Shown here: in pieces, positions 31,180 to 42,727 of the stretch
Numbering within the stretch: position 1 is the stretch's first letter
How the letters are laid out: the number at the start of each line of letters is the position of its first letter
NCBI GenBank assembly: GCA_024734495.1
Contig: JALMQS010000225.1
Coordinates: 15,150,591 to 15,214,590 of the forward strand
Source of the DNA: Forficula auricularia
Taxonomy: Eukaryota; Arthropoda; Insecta; Dermaptera; Forficulidae
Length of the DNA: 64,000 nucleotides
Direction: 5' to 3'
Notes under the pieces: model-generated
Database searches by the model: none
The model's input: the letters and a program-made list of their open reading frames with translations, nothing else
What the model was told of the DNA's origin: nothing
Program-made: the position numbers and the translations under genes

Positions 31180-33430
31180 TGGATGTTTTTTTTATTTTAT
31201 TCACCAAACCTTCCTTTCTTGAACCAGACCTTGTTGACAAATTTCCGTTAAGTCAAACTTAAGTTATAGACACTAGAGTCCATAAAAGTTTAGCATCCCC
31301 TCCCGCCTTTATTTTACGTCCTACAATAAAAAGTCATTTATCAAAAAGATGGACTATTATGGTGGCATTAACTTGAGAGTATACATTTCTAAACTTATAT
31401 TGGAAAATTTTCGAGAAAATTGCATTTTTTATACGATCGAATCTATTTAGCCACCTAGCGGTGGACGTATGAATTAAAAAATATTTCCAGCACTTTTTCT
31501 TGGCCGATTTCCTCTGAAGGATTTTTTTCCCAAGCTTCTACGATTATTAGTTAAAGACTTTGTAGGTTATAGAGCACAACTCAGCTTTAACATAAATTCT
31601 TGTTTGAAAAAATTTCAAAAGACCTTGTTAATGGGGGCCCACATGAATTTCATTTACCAGTAATGTCATTTTTAATTAATATTTTACTAAGAAGTAATGA
31701 TATCTCGAGAACTTTCTTTTGATTAACGAGGTTGTATGATAAAAAAACATTCAATTTAAAATACATATAACTATATCTTGTAGAATAGATGTGGTTGAAT
31801 ATTTGTTATATGTCATATAGAATAGATAAAAATGTAAATAAATATACATTACAAAACATGCGTTTAATAATTTAGGACCAAATCATACTGTAACCAAAAT
31901 AAAATTGCCGCGGTTATATCCCGGGAGCCTAGTGTCGGAACAGTGAATTATTACGAGATAGGAATGACTCTCATTAGACGTGGAGGCTAGAAGGAGCTGA
32001 GTGATGACATATTATGAACATTAGTGGCAGTCATGATGATATATGGATGCCGATTATGTCAAGTATTTCATAGTAGGCTTGCTCGGATCTGTTTTTCGTT
32101 TCGTTTTTGGAGCTAAACAGTTGATCATTTATGGACTGCACGATATTGTCAAGTAATAGTAAAGCATTGCTCGGATCTGTTTTCAGTTTCGTTTTCTGGA
32201 GAAAACATAAAAATCATGAAAACTAATAAATATAAATATAATTTCTTGAATGAATTTAACTTTAAAGGACATCATAGATATTAGAGAAATATTTTTACAT
32301 AATTTCTTGAGTTGAATATTTTGACATTCAATTGAGATAGTCTAAATATTAAATTTATTAGAAATAAATAATATAGAAATTTATCACACAAGAGCAAAAT
32401 TCTATTCAATTCCGATTCCTTAGAATTTTATGATATGTAAGCCTTTATTTTTGGGTGGCAATTTTCACGTTACTTTTATATAGAAAAATCTGCTGCTTAG
32501 CTCACCCGGTTTCTGGGAAGTCTATCTAAATTTTTACATTTATTTCTAACGATAAGACTAACTCAAAATTTGGTCTAAATCAGAAAAAGTGTCTAGAGTT
32601 TTAATTTTTTGTCTCATCATGGACAGCTGTTTTTTTCAGAATAGTTCCACAGGGTCAGGACAATACATCTGCTAAATTTGATACAAATCGTCAAAGGGTC
32701 TAGCAGTGTATAATGAACATACATATACATAAATGCATACTATTTTAATCTTTTATACATATAGGAGCTGTTATGGAAGTGCCTTCGGCACCCCTCCCAG
32801 CTCGGCCCTCCAGGCGGCGACTCGGGAAGAGATTATTAGCTGTCCAAAATTGATTAAGTCCCAAAAATACTCTGGGTTTAAATTGTATATATAAAATATT
32901 TTTGTGATTTGTGAAAATTGATGATGGAAAGACGTACAAATAACAACAAATATTCCTAATTAATTTGATATAAAAATTCAATTTTTTCTCCGCTCCCTTA
33001 TTTTGTGTAGTTAGGGGGGGGGGGGGGGGCTAATTTGAAAAAATCCTAAAATAACTTTTGACAGATTTGTATGTAGAATTGCATTAAGTAGAAACCAAGT
33101 AAATATCTTAGACTTCTTAATAGATATTTGCCCATCAAATATCAATATATTTTGCATATTTACCATATACCATACTTTGAGATTCAGAAATCGAATTTTC
33201 AACAATCCCTCGATGAGTTTTTAGAAATTTGTATGGATAATTTTTTGAAACGAAATGAAACTATAAATTTTATTTCATTCATTTTGTACCTCATCTGGAC
33301 CCACACATACCTACTCATAATGTTTAGTTGATTTTTGAGCCAATATTCTTACAATATCCTAAATATAGTAAGCCTACTAAATTTGTCTCAAATGGAACAA
33401 AGTGTTTAGAATTTGAATATTTTTACCCCT
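31180..33430. other. AT-rich intergenic region
   Basis: No gene recognised. Minor items: a direct duplication GCTTGCTCGGATCTGTTTT / GCATTGCTCGGATCTGTTTT at 32078 and 32165, a short GC-rich patch at 32780-32830, and a 16-G run at 33014-33029. Confidence 0.45.
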
Positions 33431-33439
33431 CACTTTCGC

Positions 33440-34320
33440 CTCCGGATACTCATTTTAGGCAGATGATTTTCGCATATTATACTAAAAAAGTAGCGAAAAT
33501 CTTTAGGTACTTCTTCTAGCATCTAGAAATCTTAAGTTTCGAACGATTAAAATATTATTTTGCGATTTACCTAACTAATTCACTCTCCTCCCTCTTGATT
33601 CTAATCGGAATTTATACCTACTCTTTGAACAACTTAATATATTGGATAAAGGATACCGATTATTAAAAAATATATGAAAAATCTTCAATTAAACATTAAC
33701 TTCCGATTCTTCGATGTTATGCCAAAAATCTTGAGGAACTACTTCTAGCCTCTAGATATCTTAAGTATGAAAGCTCTGCGACTTATCATAGACAAGATAT
33801 GAATGATTAAAATATTTATTTTGCGACACTCCTAATTTACATCTTCTTTCTTTATTTCAATCTGATTCAAATTTATACACGACCAATAATTTATTAGACT
33901 TGAGAGGTTCACGAATTTTTGAGAAAGAAAAAAATCTTTCATGTAAATGCCAACTTCTGGTGTTCCGATTTCAACCAAAAGCTTGCTGTACTCCTTCTAG
34001 CCCGAGGGGTGAACCGGGATTGGAATTAGGTGTACACCGCCTTTGGAATTATTTGGAATTACTTTGAAATTCATTAGATAATCTATTGTCATCTATTGTC
34101 TTCTACTTGGAAATGAAAGTGGAAGTGGAAGTAAGTGTACAGGATTTTAGGTCGCTGTTCACCCCTCGTTCTAGCCTATATCGAGCATAAATTTCGAATG
34201 TCATAGCTCTGAAACTTATGGTTGCAAAACGTAGGGCGGGTACAAAATACATACTCACGGACCAATGGATTTTTGGCCCCTTTTTGGCCTCTGGAGACCA
34301 CAATATCTGGTTTTATGTTA
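33440..34320 (+). repeat. Degenerate ~240-bp tandem repeat
   Basis: Three diverged units share ACTTCTTCTAGCATCTAGAAATCTTAAG-type segments (near 33510, 33740, 33990/34176), GATTAAAATATTxATTTTGCGA and ATTCAAATTTATAC. The third unit is interrupted by a MITE. Confidence 0.65.
34003..34168. mobile_element. CGAGGGGTGAAC MITE, 166 bp
   Basis: Perfect 12-bp terminal inverted repeats CGAGGGGTGAAC, flanked by an exact 8-bp duplication TTCTAGCC (33995-34002, 34169-34176), the hAT size. The interior holds GGAATTATTTGGAATTACTT-type repeats. It sits inside the 33440-34320 tandem repeat, which reads through once the insert is removed. Confidence 0.9.
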
Positions 34321-34777
34321 TAAATTCGGTCTCAAACTATTAAGGGCATCTAATCCTTCCATCTAGAATTATCAAAGTGAAATTAACTTTTTTCACATTG
34401 GAGATGGAAGCTCTCAAATTATCAGGAACCCGGTAGGCGAATTCAATACTTCACATTATATCCTATATCATTACATGATATAGAATATAATTATATGTGA
34501 AAGTAAAAATTGAAATTAAAAAAGGGATGAATGAAATTTCAATTCTACGTCAAATCCAGAATTGATCTATTAAGCTTGGAGATGAGAGGAATATTAAAGG
34601 ATGTGAAGGCACGAATTTCATTTGCATGTCTTGATTGCCTGTCAGTTGACGAATTTTATTCTTTGTCTTTGAGGCAAGTTAATCGTGTGATTTTTTTAAC
34701 TCCAGAATTACAAAAAAAAAACTTTTTACCTATATTTCATTATCTGAAATACTGTATTTTTTTACGTTTTAATTTTT
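34321..34777. other. AT-rich stretch with one unrecognised frame
   Basis: A plus-strand frame opens at 34531 (MKFQFYVKSRIDLLSLEMRG, then ISFACLDCLSVDEFYSLSLR) and runs into the HME element. No family recognised; probably chance or a relic. Confidence 0.3.
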
Positions 34778-36995
34778 ACTTTATCCAATGCAAAGCATGG
34801 GTAAAGTATTGTAATCGCTCTCGGGGCAAGCGTGGCTTCAAAGGGTCCTCAGGTAAAGACTACGGAACCCATGGACTCAATTAAAGTCACAAATTGTAGT
34901 ATTCAATTAGGTTGAATTTTAGCACGTGACGGTTTTGCCAAAAATTACAAGGGGTCTCGTCGAGAGGCCAAAAAGTGCGATTTTTTCATTTAGTGCGTGC
35001 GGATGGATGTATGTATGTATGGATGTATGTTATCGTTTTTTTGGCCCACGATTTTTTCCACACCGTTACACCGATTGAAATGAAATTGAAAACCTACCAT
35101 TAGTTTAACAAAATGAAGCGCTGATTAGTTTTTGGTACATATCGGCCCCCAAACATTAGTACTTTATTTCAGTACTTTTTTAGTTTTTTCTAAATATCTT
35201 GAAAATGACTTAACCAATTTTGATGAAATTTAATATCCTAATTAAGTAACTTGGGGACCACAAAAAAGGTTAAATAAAGTTTTTAGTAAAATTATATTTT
35301 AAAGTACTTTACTCTAGAGTAAGATGGTACTTTTTTTAATTTTTTAAATTCTTTAAAATTTATTCATTTGAAAGTTTTAATATAGCTCTAAATGAACTTA
35401 GCCTTGCTTAAGTAAGAATGGATAGGCTTCTCTCTGTGAAATGCTAAAAATTTGGGAGGAATTTTTATGAGTAACCATAGCAACTGCGTTGTTTTCTTAT
35501 CCGTTACCTTTGCTGAAGACAGAGAAATCGATTTTAAACCAAAAATAGCGATTGATTCTCATCTAGTACTTGAGGAATAATCATTCTATATTGGATTTTT
35601 TGACGTTTCGGTTTTTATTAGTAACCATTGCTGAAGACATAGAGAAATCGATTTTAAACCAAAAATAGCGATTGATTCTCATCTAGTACTTGAGGAATAA
35701 TCATTCTATATTGGATTTTTGACGTTTCGGTTTTTATTAGTAACCATTGCTGAAGACATAGTGAAATCGACTTTAAACCAAAAATAGCGATTGATTCTCA
35801 TCTAGTACTTGAGGAATAATCATTCTATATTGGATTTTTGACGTTTCGGTTTTTATTAGTAACCATTGCTGAAGACATGGAGGAATCGACTTTAAATCAA
35901 AAATAGCCATCGATTCTCATCTAATACTTGAGGAATAACCATTCTATATTGGATTTTTGGCGTTTCGGTTTTTATTGGTAACCATTGCTGAAGACATAGA
36001 GAAATCGACTTTAAACCAAAAATAGCGATTGATTCTCATCTAATACTTGAGGAATAACCATTCTATATTGGATTTTTGACATTTCGGTTTTTATTGGTAA
36101 CCATTGCTGAAGACATGGAGGAATCGACTTAAAATAAAAAATAGACATCGATTCTCATCTAATACTTGAGGAATAACCATTCTATATTGGATTTTTGGCG
36201 TTTCGGTTTTTATTGGTAACCATTGCTGAAGACATAGAGAAATCGACTTTAAACCAAAAATAGCGATTGATTCTCATCTAATACTTGAGGAATAACCATT
36301 CTATATTGGATTTTTGACATTTCGGTTTTTATTGGTAACCATTGCTGAAGACATGGAGGAATCGACTTAAAATAAAAAATAGACATCGATTCTCATCTAA
36401 TACTTGAGGAATAACAATTCTACATTAGGTTTTTGACGTTTCGATTATTATTGGTAACCATTGCTGAAGACATGGAGGAATCGACATAAAATCAAAAATA
36501 ACAATCGATTCTTATCTAATACTAGAGGAATAACCTTATTGCATTCCATTTTTGATGTGTTGACCATTAATGGTCAAAACATCGAAAAATGGAATGCAAT
36601 AAGGTTATTCCTCTAGTATTAGATGAGAATCGATCGTTATTTTTGATTTTAAGTCGATTCCTCCATGTCTTCAGCAATGGTTACCAATAATAATCGAAAC
36701 GTCAAAAACCTAATGTAGAATTGTTATTCCTCAAGTATTAGATGAGAATCGATGGCTATTTTGATTTTAAGTCGATTCCTCTATGTCTTCAGCAATGGTT
36801 ACAATAATAACCGAAATGTCAAAAATCCAATGTGGAATGGTTATTCCTCGACTCTTAAATGAGAATTATTTTTGAATTAATGTCAATATGAACTACAAAT
36901 TGCAAGTGATATCTGATTAATAATAAAGGAACAAACATATTAATATTTCAAATGAATTTGGATAAAGTTTAGCAACGATCCGTTGCAGTTTATTT
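34778..36995 (+). repeat. HME element, longest intact copy 5
   Basis: Order: end-A hairpin (CTTTATCCAATGC-AAA-GCATGGGTAAAG, 34779-34806), TATTGTAATCGCTCTCGGGG, a single-copy region with a GGATG/GTAT microsatellite (35001-35030), GGCCCACGATTTTTTCCAC, CTTTACTCTAGAGTAAG, CCGTTACCTTTGC, then about eleven ~118-bp units (35500-36850), AAGTGATATCTGATTAATAA, and end-B hairpin GCAACG-ATC-CGTTGC (36972-36986) with a T-rich end. No coding capacity. End hairpins, internal minisatellite and microsatellite recall non-autonomous Helentron (DINE-1-type) elements, but I see no Rep/helicase source here. Confidence 0.9.
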
Positions 36996-37299
36996 TTTAT
37001 TACTATTATTTTAGATCGAAAAGATGAAAAAAATAGAGCATATTTATTTGGTACTTTTTTATTTTATTTATTTATTTTATTTTTTGCAAAGTGAATTTAA
37101 ATTTCTTAAAAAGTTCTGTCTTTATAATAATGGGTGTTTAGAAATAATGCTTAACTAAAGAAATTATTCTTAAAAACTTTTTCTAAAGAAGACAAATAAA
37201 AGTAATTACCAACCTGTCAATCTACCAGTAGAGAAGTTCAACAAGTCAGTTTACGGGCGAATCAACAAAATTTAAAGTAAAAAAATAATAATAATAATA
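36996..37299. other. AT-rich stretch, no feature seen
   Basis: T-rich runs and (AAT)n near 37285; no signal. Confidence 0.35.
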
Positions 37300-37905
37300 A
37301 TATGCAATTAATTGAGCTGTCTGAGCCTAATATTTTATTTTATTTCAGATTTGAAGCGCCATTGAATTCACTTAAGAATATGAAGTGTTCCACCTCCTTA
37401 GAACTTACTTTTCCAAACTGTGCTCCCCAGTCTGAAACCGTTAACCTGAATTTTACAAAATATCTATATTTTTTGAGGGTACGAATATGGTAGGGCGGAG
37501 CAAATGGATCATTTTGCCTATAATGGTTCATAACTATAAAAATATTAATATTTTGAGTGCCAAACAAAATTGCGCGAAATACACAACTTTCTAAGATTCA
37601 ACACCTGGACCCGATTAAATTGGATACTAACCAAACAAAGGCATTCGTCAATTCGTTTATCCCTATGACTTCTAGAGACTGGAACTTGCTTCCACGTCCT
37701 TCTTTCCCGCTACAAATAACATTCAGTCTTTCAAGACCCACATCCACAGATTTGGTACGTAAAACATACAAGTGGGTCGGCCCATTGCCTAAAATTTCTC
37801 ATTCTTTTACCGATACAAGGATCCATCCCGGACTACAGAGGTTGTACCTTTTTGGTGAAACTTCTTCGTGTATTATTATCATAAGAAAAAAAAATTCAGA
37901 GAAAA
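37300..37905 (+). pseudogene. LINE-B 3' end with C-terminal RT tail
   Basis: Plus frame 37557-37913: QTKAFVNSFIPMTSRDWNLL, the usual C-terminal signature of Jockey/CR1-type LINEs (FxxSFxPRTxxxWNxLP), then SFKTH in a shifted frame, and a 3' UTR with GTACCTTTTTGGTGAAAC ATTATTATC and an A run. The same text is at 53543-53610 (FTKSLIPMTSRDWN). Preceding sequence from 37300 is open but not clearly part of the LINE. No palm domain, so 5'-truncated. Confidence 0.7.
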
Positions 37906-38689
37906 AAAATTGACTAACTACTAAATCTGAAATTAATTTCAATTTTTACTATTTTTTTTAAACTCTTCTATAAATGTGATGACAATTTAACAATTTTAAT
38001 ATTTTATACGATGTCGAGTTTTATATTTAGTACAGGGGTGCCTAACCTTTTGGCTTACCCGCGCCACATTTGAAGAAAAAAAAATTATCACGGACCGCGG
38101 ATAAAATATAATTCTATTGATATTTGTTATTCAAAAAAGATAGTTAATAATTTAGAAATAAGAACTTTATTATTTTTTTAGCTCATAGTGAGTTTCTAAT
38201 TTTACTTTTCGTAAATTTTATACTTGAAAATAGCTTCTCATATATGTAAATACATACCTTCATACTTACAAAAAGTGATATTATGTATTAGTATTTGTTT
38301 ATATATTTTCCTGGCTAGATAATTAATATAAAATTCTAATAAAGAGACAATATTCAATTTTTCTTTTAGATCTGTGTCTAATTGTTGTTCTAGAACATTC
38401 AATCAGAAAGTTTGCAAGTAGAAAATTTATTTCTAATGAAAATGGAGTCGAAAATAGACCAAAATAATAATTATTTTTTCGGAAATCTTGAAATCTAGTT
38501 CCAGATTCAAAATTTAAAATTAGCACTTTTATTTTTCGAAAACTTCACAGAAGATTTTCAGATTTCTTATTTTAGAGAAAAATAAGCTGACGTGTTCTGA
38601 TGTGGCCATCCACTTGACATTACCATACAACCTGGCCCCTCACTTATATTTAATATTTAATAAAATTATTTATAATCATGAAGGTGAGG

Positions 38690-38935
38690 GGTTAGTTTTT
38701 GCATTTTTAGAATCCTGGGGGCCTACTGATTATGTATACAAAATTTGTTTGAGTTTGGTACAAGAGCCTATATTCTAATTTTTTGACCCCCCTCCCCCAC
38801 ACATTTTGGGCGGTTAGTTTTTGCATTTTTAGACTTCTGGGGTCTCCACTGATTATGTATACAAAATTTGGTTGAGTTTGCACAAATGGCCTAGATTTTT
38901 AATTTTTAACCCCCCCCCCTCCACCCCCCTTAATT
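38690..38935 (+). repeat. Two-unit tandem repeat, ~122 bp
   Basis: Both units contain GTTAGTTTTTGCATTTTTAG, CTGATTATGTATACAAAATT and a C-rich run (CCCCCCTCCCCC), and lead into the HME-2 copy. Confidence 0.8.
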
Positions 38936-38939
38936 TTGG

Positions 38940-39340
38940 GTCGATATGCACCAAAATCTAATCAGCTCTTAATCTCAATGGACCAAAACTACGTGTCAAA
39001 TTTGGTTTTGATATTCAAACTAGTTTTTGAGCTAGCTCGTTCACAAAAATTTGGTAACGCACAGACTAACGGAGAACCAGACAGACAACCAGACAACCAG
39101 ACAGACAACTAACTGCCTAACAGACATTTTGACAAAACAATTATTATCTCGAAAAATATAATTTTTTCGATGTTCACTTATTAGAGCTTTTTTGTAGAGC
39201 GAAATGCCATGGTTTCGCTCAATTTTTTTAATCCAAATAGTTTCAGCCGTTTTTGAGATATTTAAAAAAAAGAAGGAAAAAAAACTCTTTTTTCATGCAC
39301 GATTACAATACTTGACCATACCCTGTATGGTAAAGTAAAA
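38940..39340 (-). repeat. HME-2 element, best copy
   Basis: Same arrangement as HME read on the minus strand: CGATATGCACCAAAATCTAATCAG near 38942 (HME: CGATATGTACCAAAAACTAATCAG), a microsatellite in the matching place (AGACAACC-type, 39062-39125), GCACGATTACAATACTT, then the terminal hairpin ACCATAC-CCT-GTATGGT (39315-39331) and AAAGTA. The sequence in between differs from HME. Confidence 0.8.
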
Positions 39341-39970
39341 ATTATCAGACCAAATTGTTGTGTGTTTTCCAGTATCTACATATAAATCTCAATGTTTTAC
39401 GGAATTTTATGACTTTATATTGAGCCACGGGTTTCACATCCCTGGTTTAAATCGAAAGAGATTAAAGAAGGATATGAGGAATGATAATTTATTTTTTGAA
39501 AGGGTCACAGATATAATAATCCCTGACTATCCATTATCTATTTACATATAAAAACGTTCAAAGATCTAAAAGACAAGTCCTGACAAGTTTTTAGTCAGGA
39601 GAGAAATTATCAATTAATATTACTAATAATACTAGAATGATAACTTTAAACTTTGTTACTGTCGTAGCATATAAATTATTGAAATAATAATAATTTTAGA
39701 AAATGAGAAGAAGAAGAATTTCTAAATATTCGAAACTTCATTATTTTTATCTTATATAATTGAGCTTATAATTTTGTTTTTAGTTAATTTTATTCTTGAA
39801 AAAGTACGTATTGTACAAATGTAGATATATATATATCGAAAAAGAGAATAAATATATCTCTACATATAAATCTCAATGTTTTAAGAAAGTTTATGATTTA
39901 TATGTTGGGCCACACTCATTCCAGTGGTGGGCCCCATATGGCCCGCCCGTTGGACACTCCTAATTTAGTA

Positions 39971-40847
39971 TATAAATGTCATGAAAAATGAAATTTCTCT
40001 ATGGACACATTATGTTCGAGACACCCATATGACATTTACTGTCAATCTTTAATAATGCATTGTTATATAGATTACAGTCAATCTAAGATATATTCATAGG
40101 TATTTGAAATGAAAGAATACAAAATTATTGAATTGAATTTTTCCATATATTATTTTCAATATATTTTTCATTTGAACAAATATTATATTTGGAATGCATC
40201 CAATCAGAATATCAAAAGGTGAATTCGAAAAAAACAAAACAAAACAATAATAAAGATGTTCGAAAGGAATCGCCAAGAGCTGTCAATAATATATTTCACA
40301 GGAGCCAAGCTATATATTGTCCTTGAAAGCTCATAAATAGGAAGTCGGGCAAATGTCCAGTGGATAAAGTAACCAAAAAATAGTTATCATTTTTTTTAAC
40401 TAGAATGAAGAATATGCGACATGATATTATTTAGTAAAGTGAAAAAATTGGGTCCAATCAGACTTCGGACTGTATTCTCTATAATGATTTTTAAAAAGTG
40501 AAATATTAAATGCTTCTGATATTTTTTTATATTCAGATAGTGATTTACTGTAGATGGCACTTCGGGATTATAAAATCAAAGTCCTCAAAATTTCTACATT
40601 ATAATTGAAATTATTTTATTTAATCCTCGCTCTTTATCAAATATTTAATGCTTCATTCTATAATTCTCTCATTTATTTGTAAGTATTCATTCTCCATTTC
40701 CATCGTCCCAAATAATATCACAATTCAATTTGCTATTTTTCAAATGAAAATAAAAATTAATTCAAAGATTTTAGAACAACCCCTAAATTGTCTATAACGT
40801 TAGATTCCAAAGTGAACTTTAACTTTTTCGCTAATAGACATTGTAGC
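39971..40847. other. AT-rich stretch, no feature seen
   Basis: No coding or shared repeat recognised. Confidence 0.35.
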
Positions 40848-41009
40848 TTCTAAATCAGTGTTTTTCAACCTTTTTTGGTTGGCACACTAAAAATATCTGG
40901 AATCATTTGTGCCACACCTAATTTTAGTATAAAATAAAGTAAAAGTTGTATGATAAAAAAATGACGTAATTACAAATACTATTTTAAAGTTACTTAACCC
41001 GTACAATTT

Positions 41010-41290
41010 TAATTATTTGTGGGCAGGGATGAAAAAAAAATAGACGACAACATGTTAAGACTGGCAGAGAGGATAGAGGAGGAAGAGAGCGAAGCTGCGG
41101 TGTAGAGGACAGGGAGAAATAGGAAGAGAGAAGAGCCAAGGAAGATATGAAATTATATCGGGAATTCTTAAGGTGAAAAATTGTAAACTAAGTAATGTAA
41201 AGAGAGAAAAAATGTAAGAATCCAAAACCCGAGCAGGGTATGGATAGAAAATAAATTAATAAAATATTAAAATATAAAAAAAAGTAAAAG
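41010..41290. repeat. Insertion with partial duplication in the left MITE
   Basis: The ~83-bp MITE segment GTAAAAGTTGTATGATAAAA to CAATTTTAATTATTTG occurs twice (40941 and 41284), bracketing ~260 bp of GA-rich sequence (GAGGAGGAAGAGAGCGAAG; GAGCAGGGTATGGATAG) ending in A-rich DNA. The insert is not recognised; it may be the 3' end of a retroelement. Confidence 0.55.
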
Positions 41291-41403
41291 TTGTATGATA
41301 AAAAAAAATGAAGTAATTACAAATACTATTTCAAAGTTACAAAACCCGTGCAATTTTAATTATTTGTCAAAAACGCTCATGGCACACAGGTTGATAAACA
41401 CTG

Positions 41404-41890
41404 GCTTAGAGAGCCCAAAATCTGAACAGTTCTCCGCATTGAAAATATAAAAATTTCGCTACAGAATAAACTTTCTAAGACGATTTCTTTTTATGAATTT
41501 AATTTTTCTATTGAACGATAAAAATAAAAAAAAAGTAAAACATTTTCACGACCCAGTACGTTCGCCAGATAGAACTTAAGTATTTTTTTCACATTATTGT
41601 CTGAATTTTAATGAAGTTCAATTAAATATTTGCTCTCTCTATAACAGCTATAATTTTGATCCAAGAGCAAAAGGCCATTCCTAGAATAATAGAAATTAAA
41701 AATTGAATCTTTAATAGTCTGAACAGGTCTTGACTTGTATTTGGTATCCTTGCATTTCCTTCGCTATAAAGGAAGAAGTTAGATAATTCTATCCACGCCC
41801 TTTTTAGTTATTTTCCTCGATCGGATTCTAATGAAAGAATCGCCCTCCCCCTCGCATATTTATTAATTAAGAAAAAAAGTGAAAAATTTT
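41404..41890 (-). repeat. GAACGGAAAGTCG family, distal part
   Basis: Complement of 19490-19870: AGGCCATTCCTAGAATAATAG, GTCTGAACAGGTCTTGACTT, TCGATCGGATTCTAATGAAAG. It fills the space between the two MITEs. Confidence 0.7.
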
Positions 41891-42330
41891 CCAAGACTCG
41901 GGTCGCTAGATATGCCGTAGTAATTAATAATAAACTTAAATATAAATTGTTTATTTATGCCTATATTATGACTTCGCATTAAAATCTCAATAAATTTTTT
42001 CTTTTTGCATTTTTGAACCGGAACTTTTAAAGCTAGAGCAGTGTTTCTCAATCTTTTTTGGTTGACGGCACACTAAAAATATCTGGAATCATTTGCGGCA
42101 CACCTGAATATAAAAAAATGTAAAAGTTGTATGATACAAAAAAAAATTGAAGTAATTACAAATACTATTTCAAAGTTACAAAACCCATGCAATTTTAATT
42201 ATTTGTCAAAAAGCCTGGCAGCACATTTGACAATCTCTCCCGGCATACTGGTGTGCCGCGGCACACAAGTTGAGAAACACTGGTCTAAATATGGTATTTC
42301 ATTAAAAAAATTTGTTACTAAAAGTAGATA

Positions 42331-42725
42331 CAGTAGACTCTCGATAATTCGAATTTTTCGATAATTCTAACTCTTCAGCTGTTAACTTCGGTAAATCGAA
42401 AAAATGATGTGTATTTTGATACGCTCGACAATTTGAAATTCTTTTCGAAACAAGATGGGGGGAGAGAATGTTCCATAATTTGAACTAGGCCACTTGCCTT
42501 AATAATCCGAATTTTTCCTAGCAATGTTTACTCCTCATTTTCCGCGTAATGTATGTAATATTTTTGTCCTTTTTTGTTGTTTTCATTAATTTTACTTTTT
42601 TACTTGAGGCTATAATATAAAATTTATGTAAGCTCATACATATTTTCAAAAATATAATAAACAATCTTAATAAATTCGAATCTTTCTTGTAGTCCCTTGG
42701 ATTTCGAATTATTGAGAGTCGACTG
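42331..42725. mobile_element. Pogo-like MITE
   Basis: Left CAGTAGACTCTCGATAATTCG, right complement CAGTCGACTCTCAATAATTCG, TA on both sides (42329-42330, 42726-42727). 395 bp, non-coding. Confidence 0.85.
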
Positions 42726-42727
42726 TA

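Larger units (their letters stand above)
38033..39962. mobile_element. hAT-type element with 8-bp target duplication
   Basis: Left end CAGGGGTGCCTAACCTTTT, right end (complement) TAGGAGTGTCCAACGGGCGG, flanked by an exact 8-bp duplication ATTTAGTA (38025-38032, 39963-39970). At 1930 bp, it contains no transposase I can recognise. The interior holds a two-unit tandem repeat and an HME-2 copy, plus a ~50-bp segment (ACATATAAATCTCAATGTTT) present at both 39377 and 39859. A second end-like motif, TTTCACATCCCTG, is at 39430. The frame at 39360-39551 is unrecognised. Confidence 0.85.
40856..42282. mobile_element. Pair of hAT-type MITEs around a repeat core
   Basis: Two copies of one MITE: 40856-41403 and 42039-42282. 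Each begins CAGTGTTTxTCAAxC(TTTTTTGG) and ends with the inverted form (GATAAACACTG; GAGAAACACTG) and shares ATATCTGGAATCATTTG and GAAGTAATTACAAATACTAT. The outermost flanks are TTCTAAAT and GTCTAAAT (7 of 8 bases), while each MITE's own flanks do not match. This fits movement of the whole 1.43 kb as one unit. Confidence 0.7.

Noticed and set aside
35500..36850. Hammerhead motif in each HME unit (CTGAAGA and GAAACGTC both occur)
   Set aside because: CTGAAGA and GAAAC lie on opposite strands within the unit, so no transcript contains the core in order.
34778..36995. Array of ~118-bp units as a CRISPR-like array
   Set aside because: The whole unit is repeated with no unique spacers, and the genome is eukaryotic.
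37340..37567. 75-codon minus frame opposite the LINE tail
   Set aside because: Overlaps plus-strand LINE sequence and matches no family I know.
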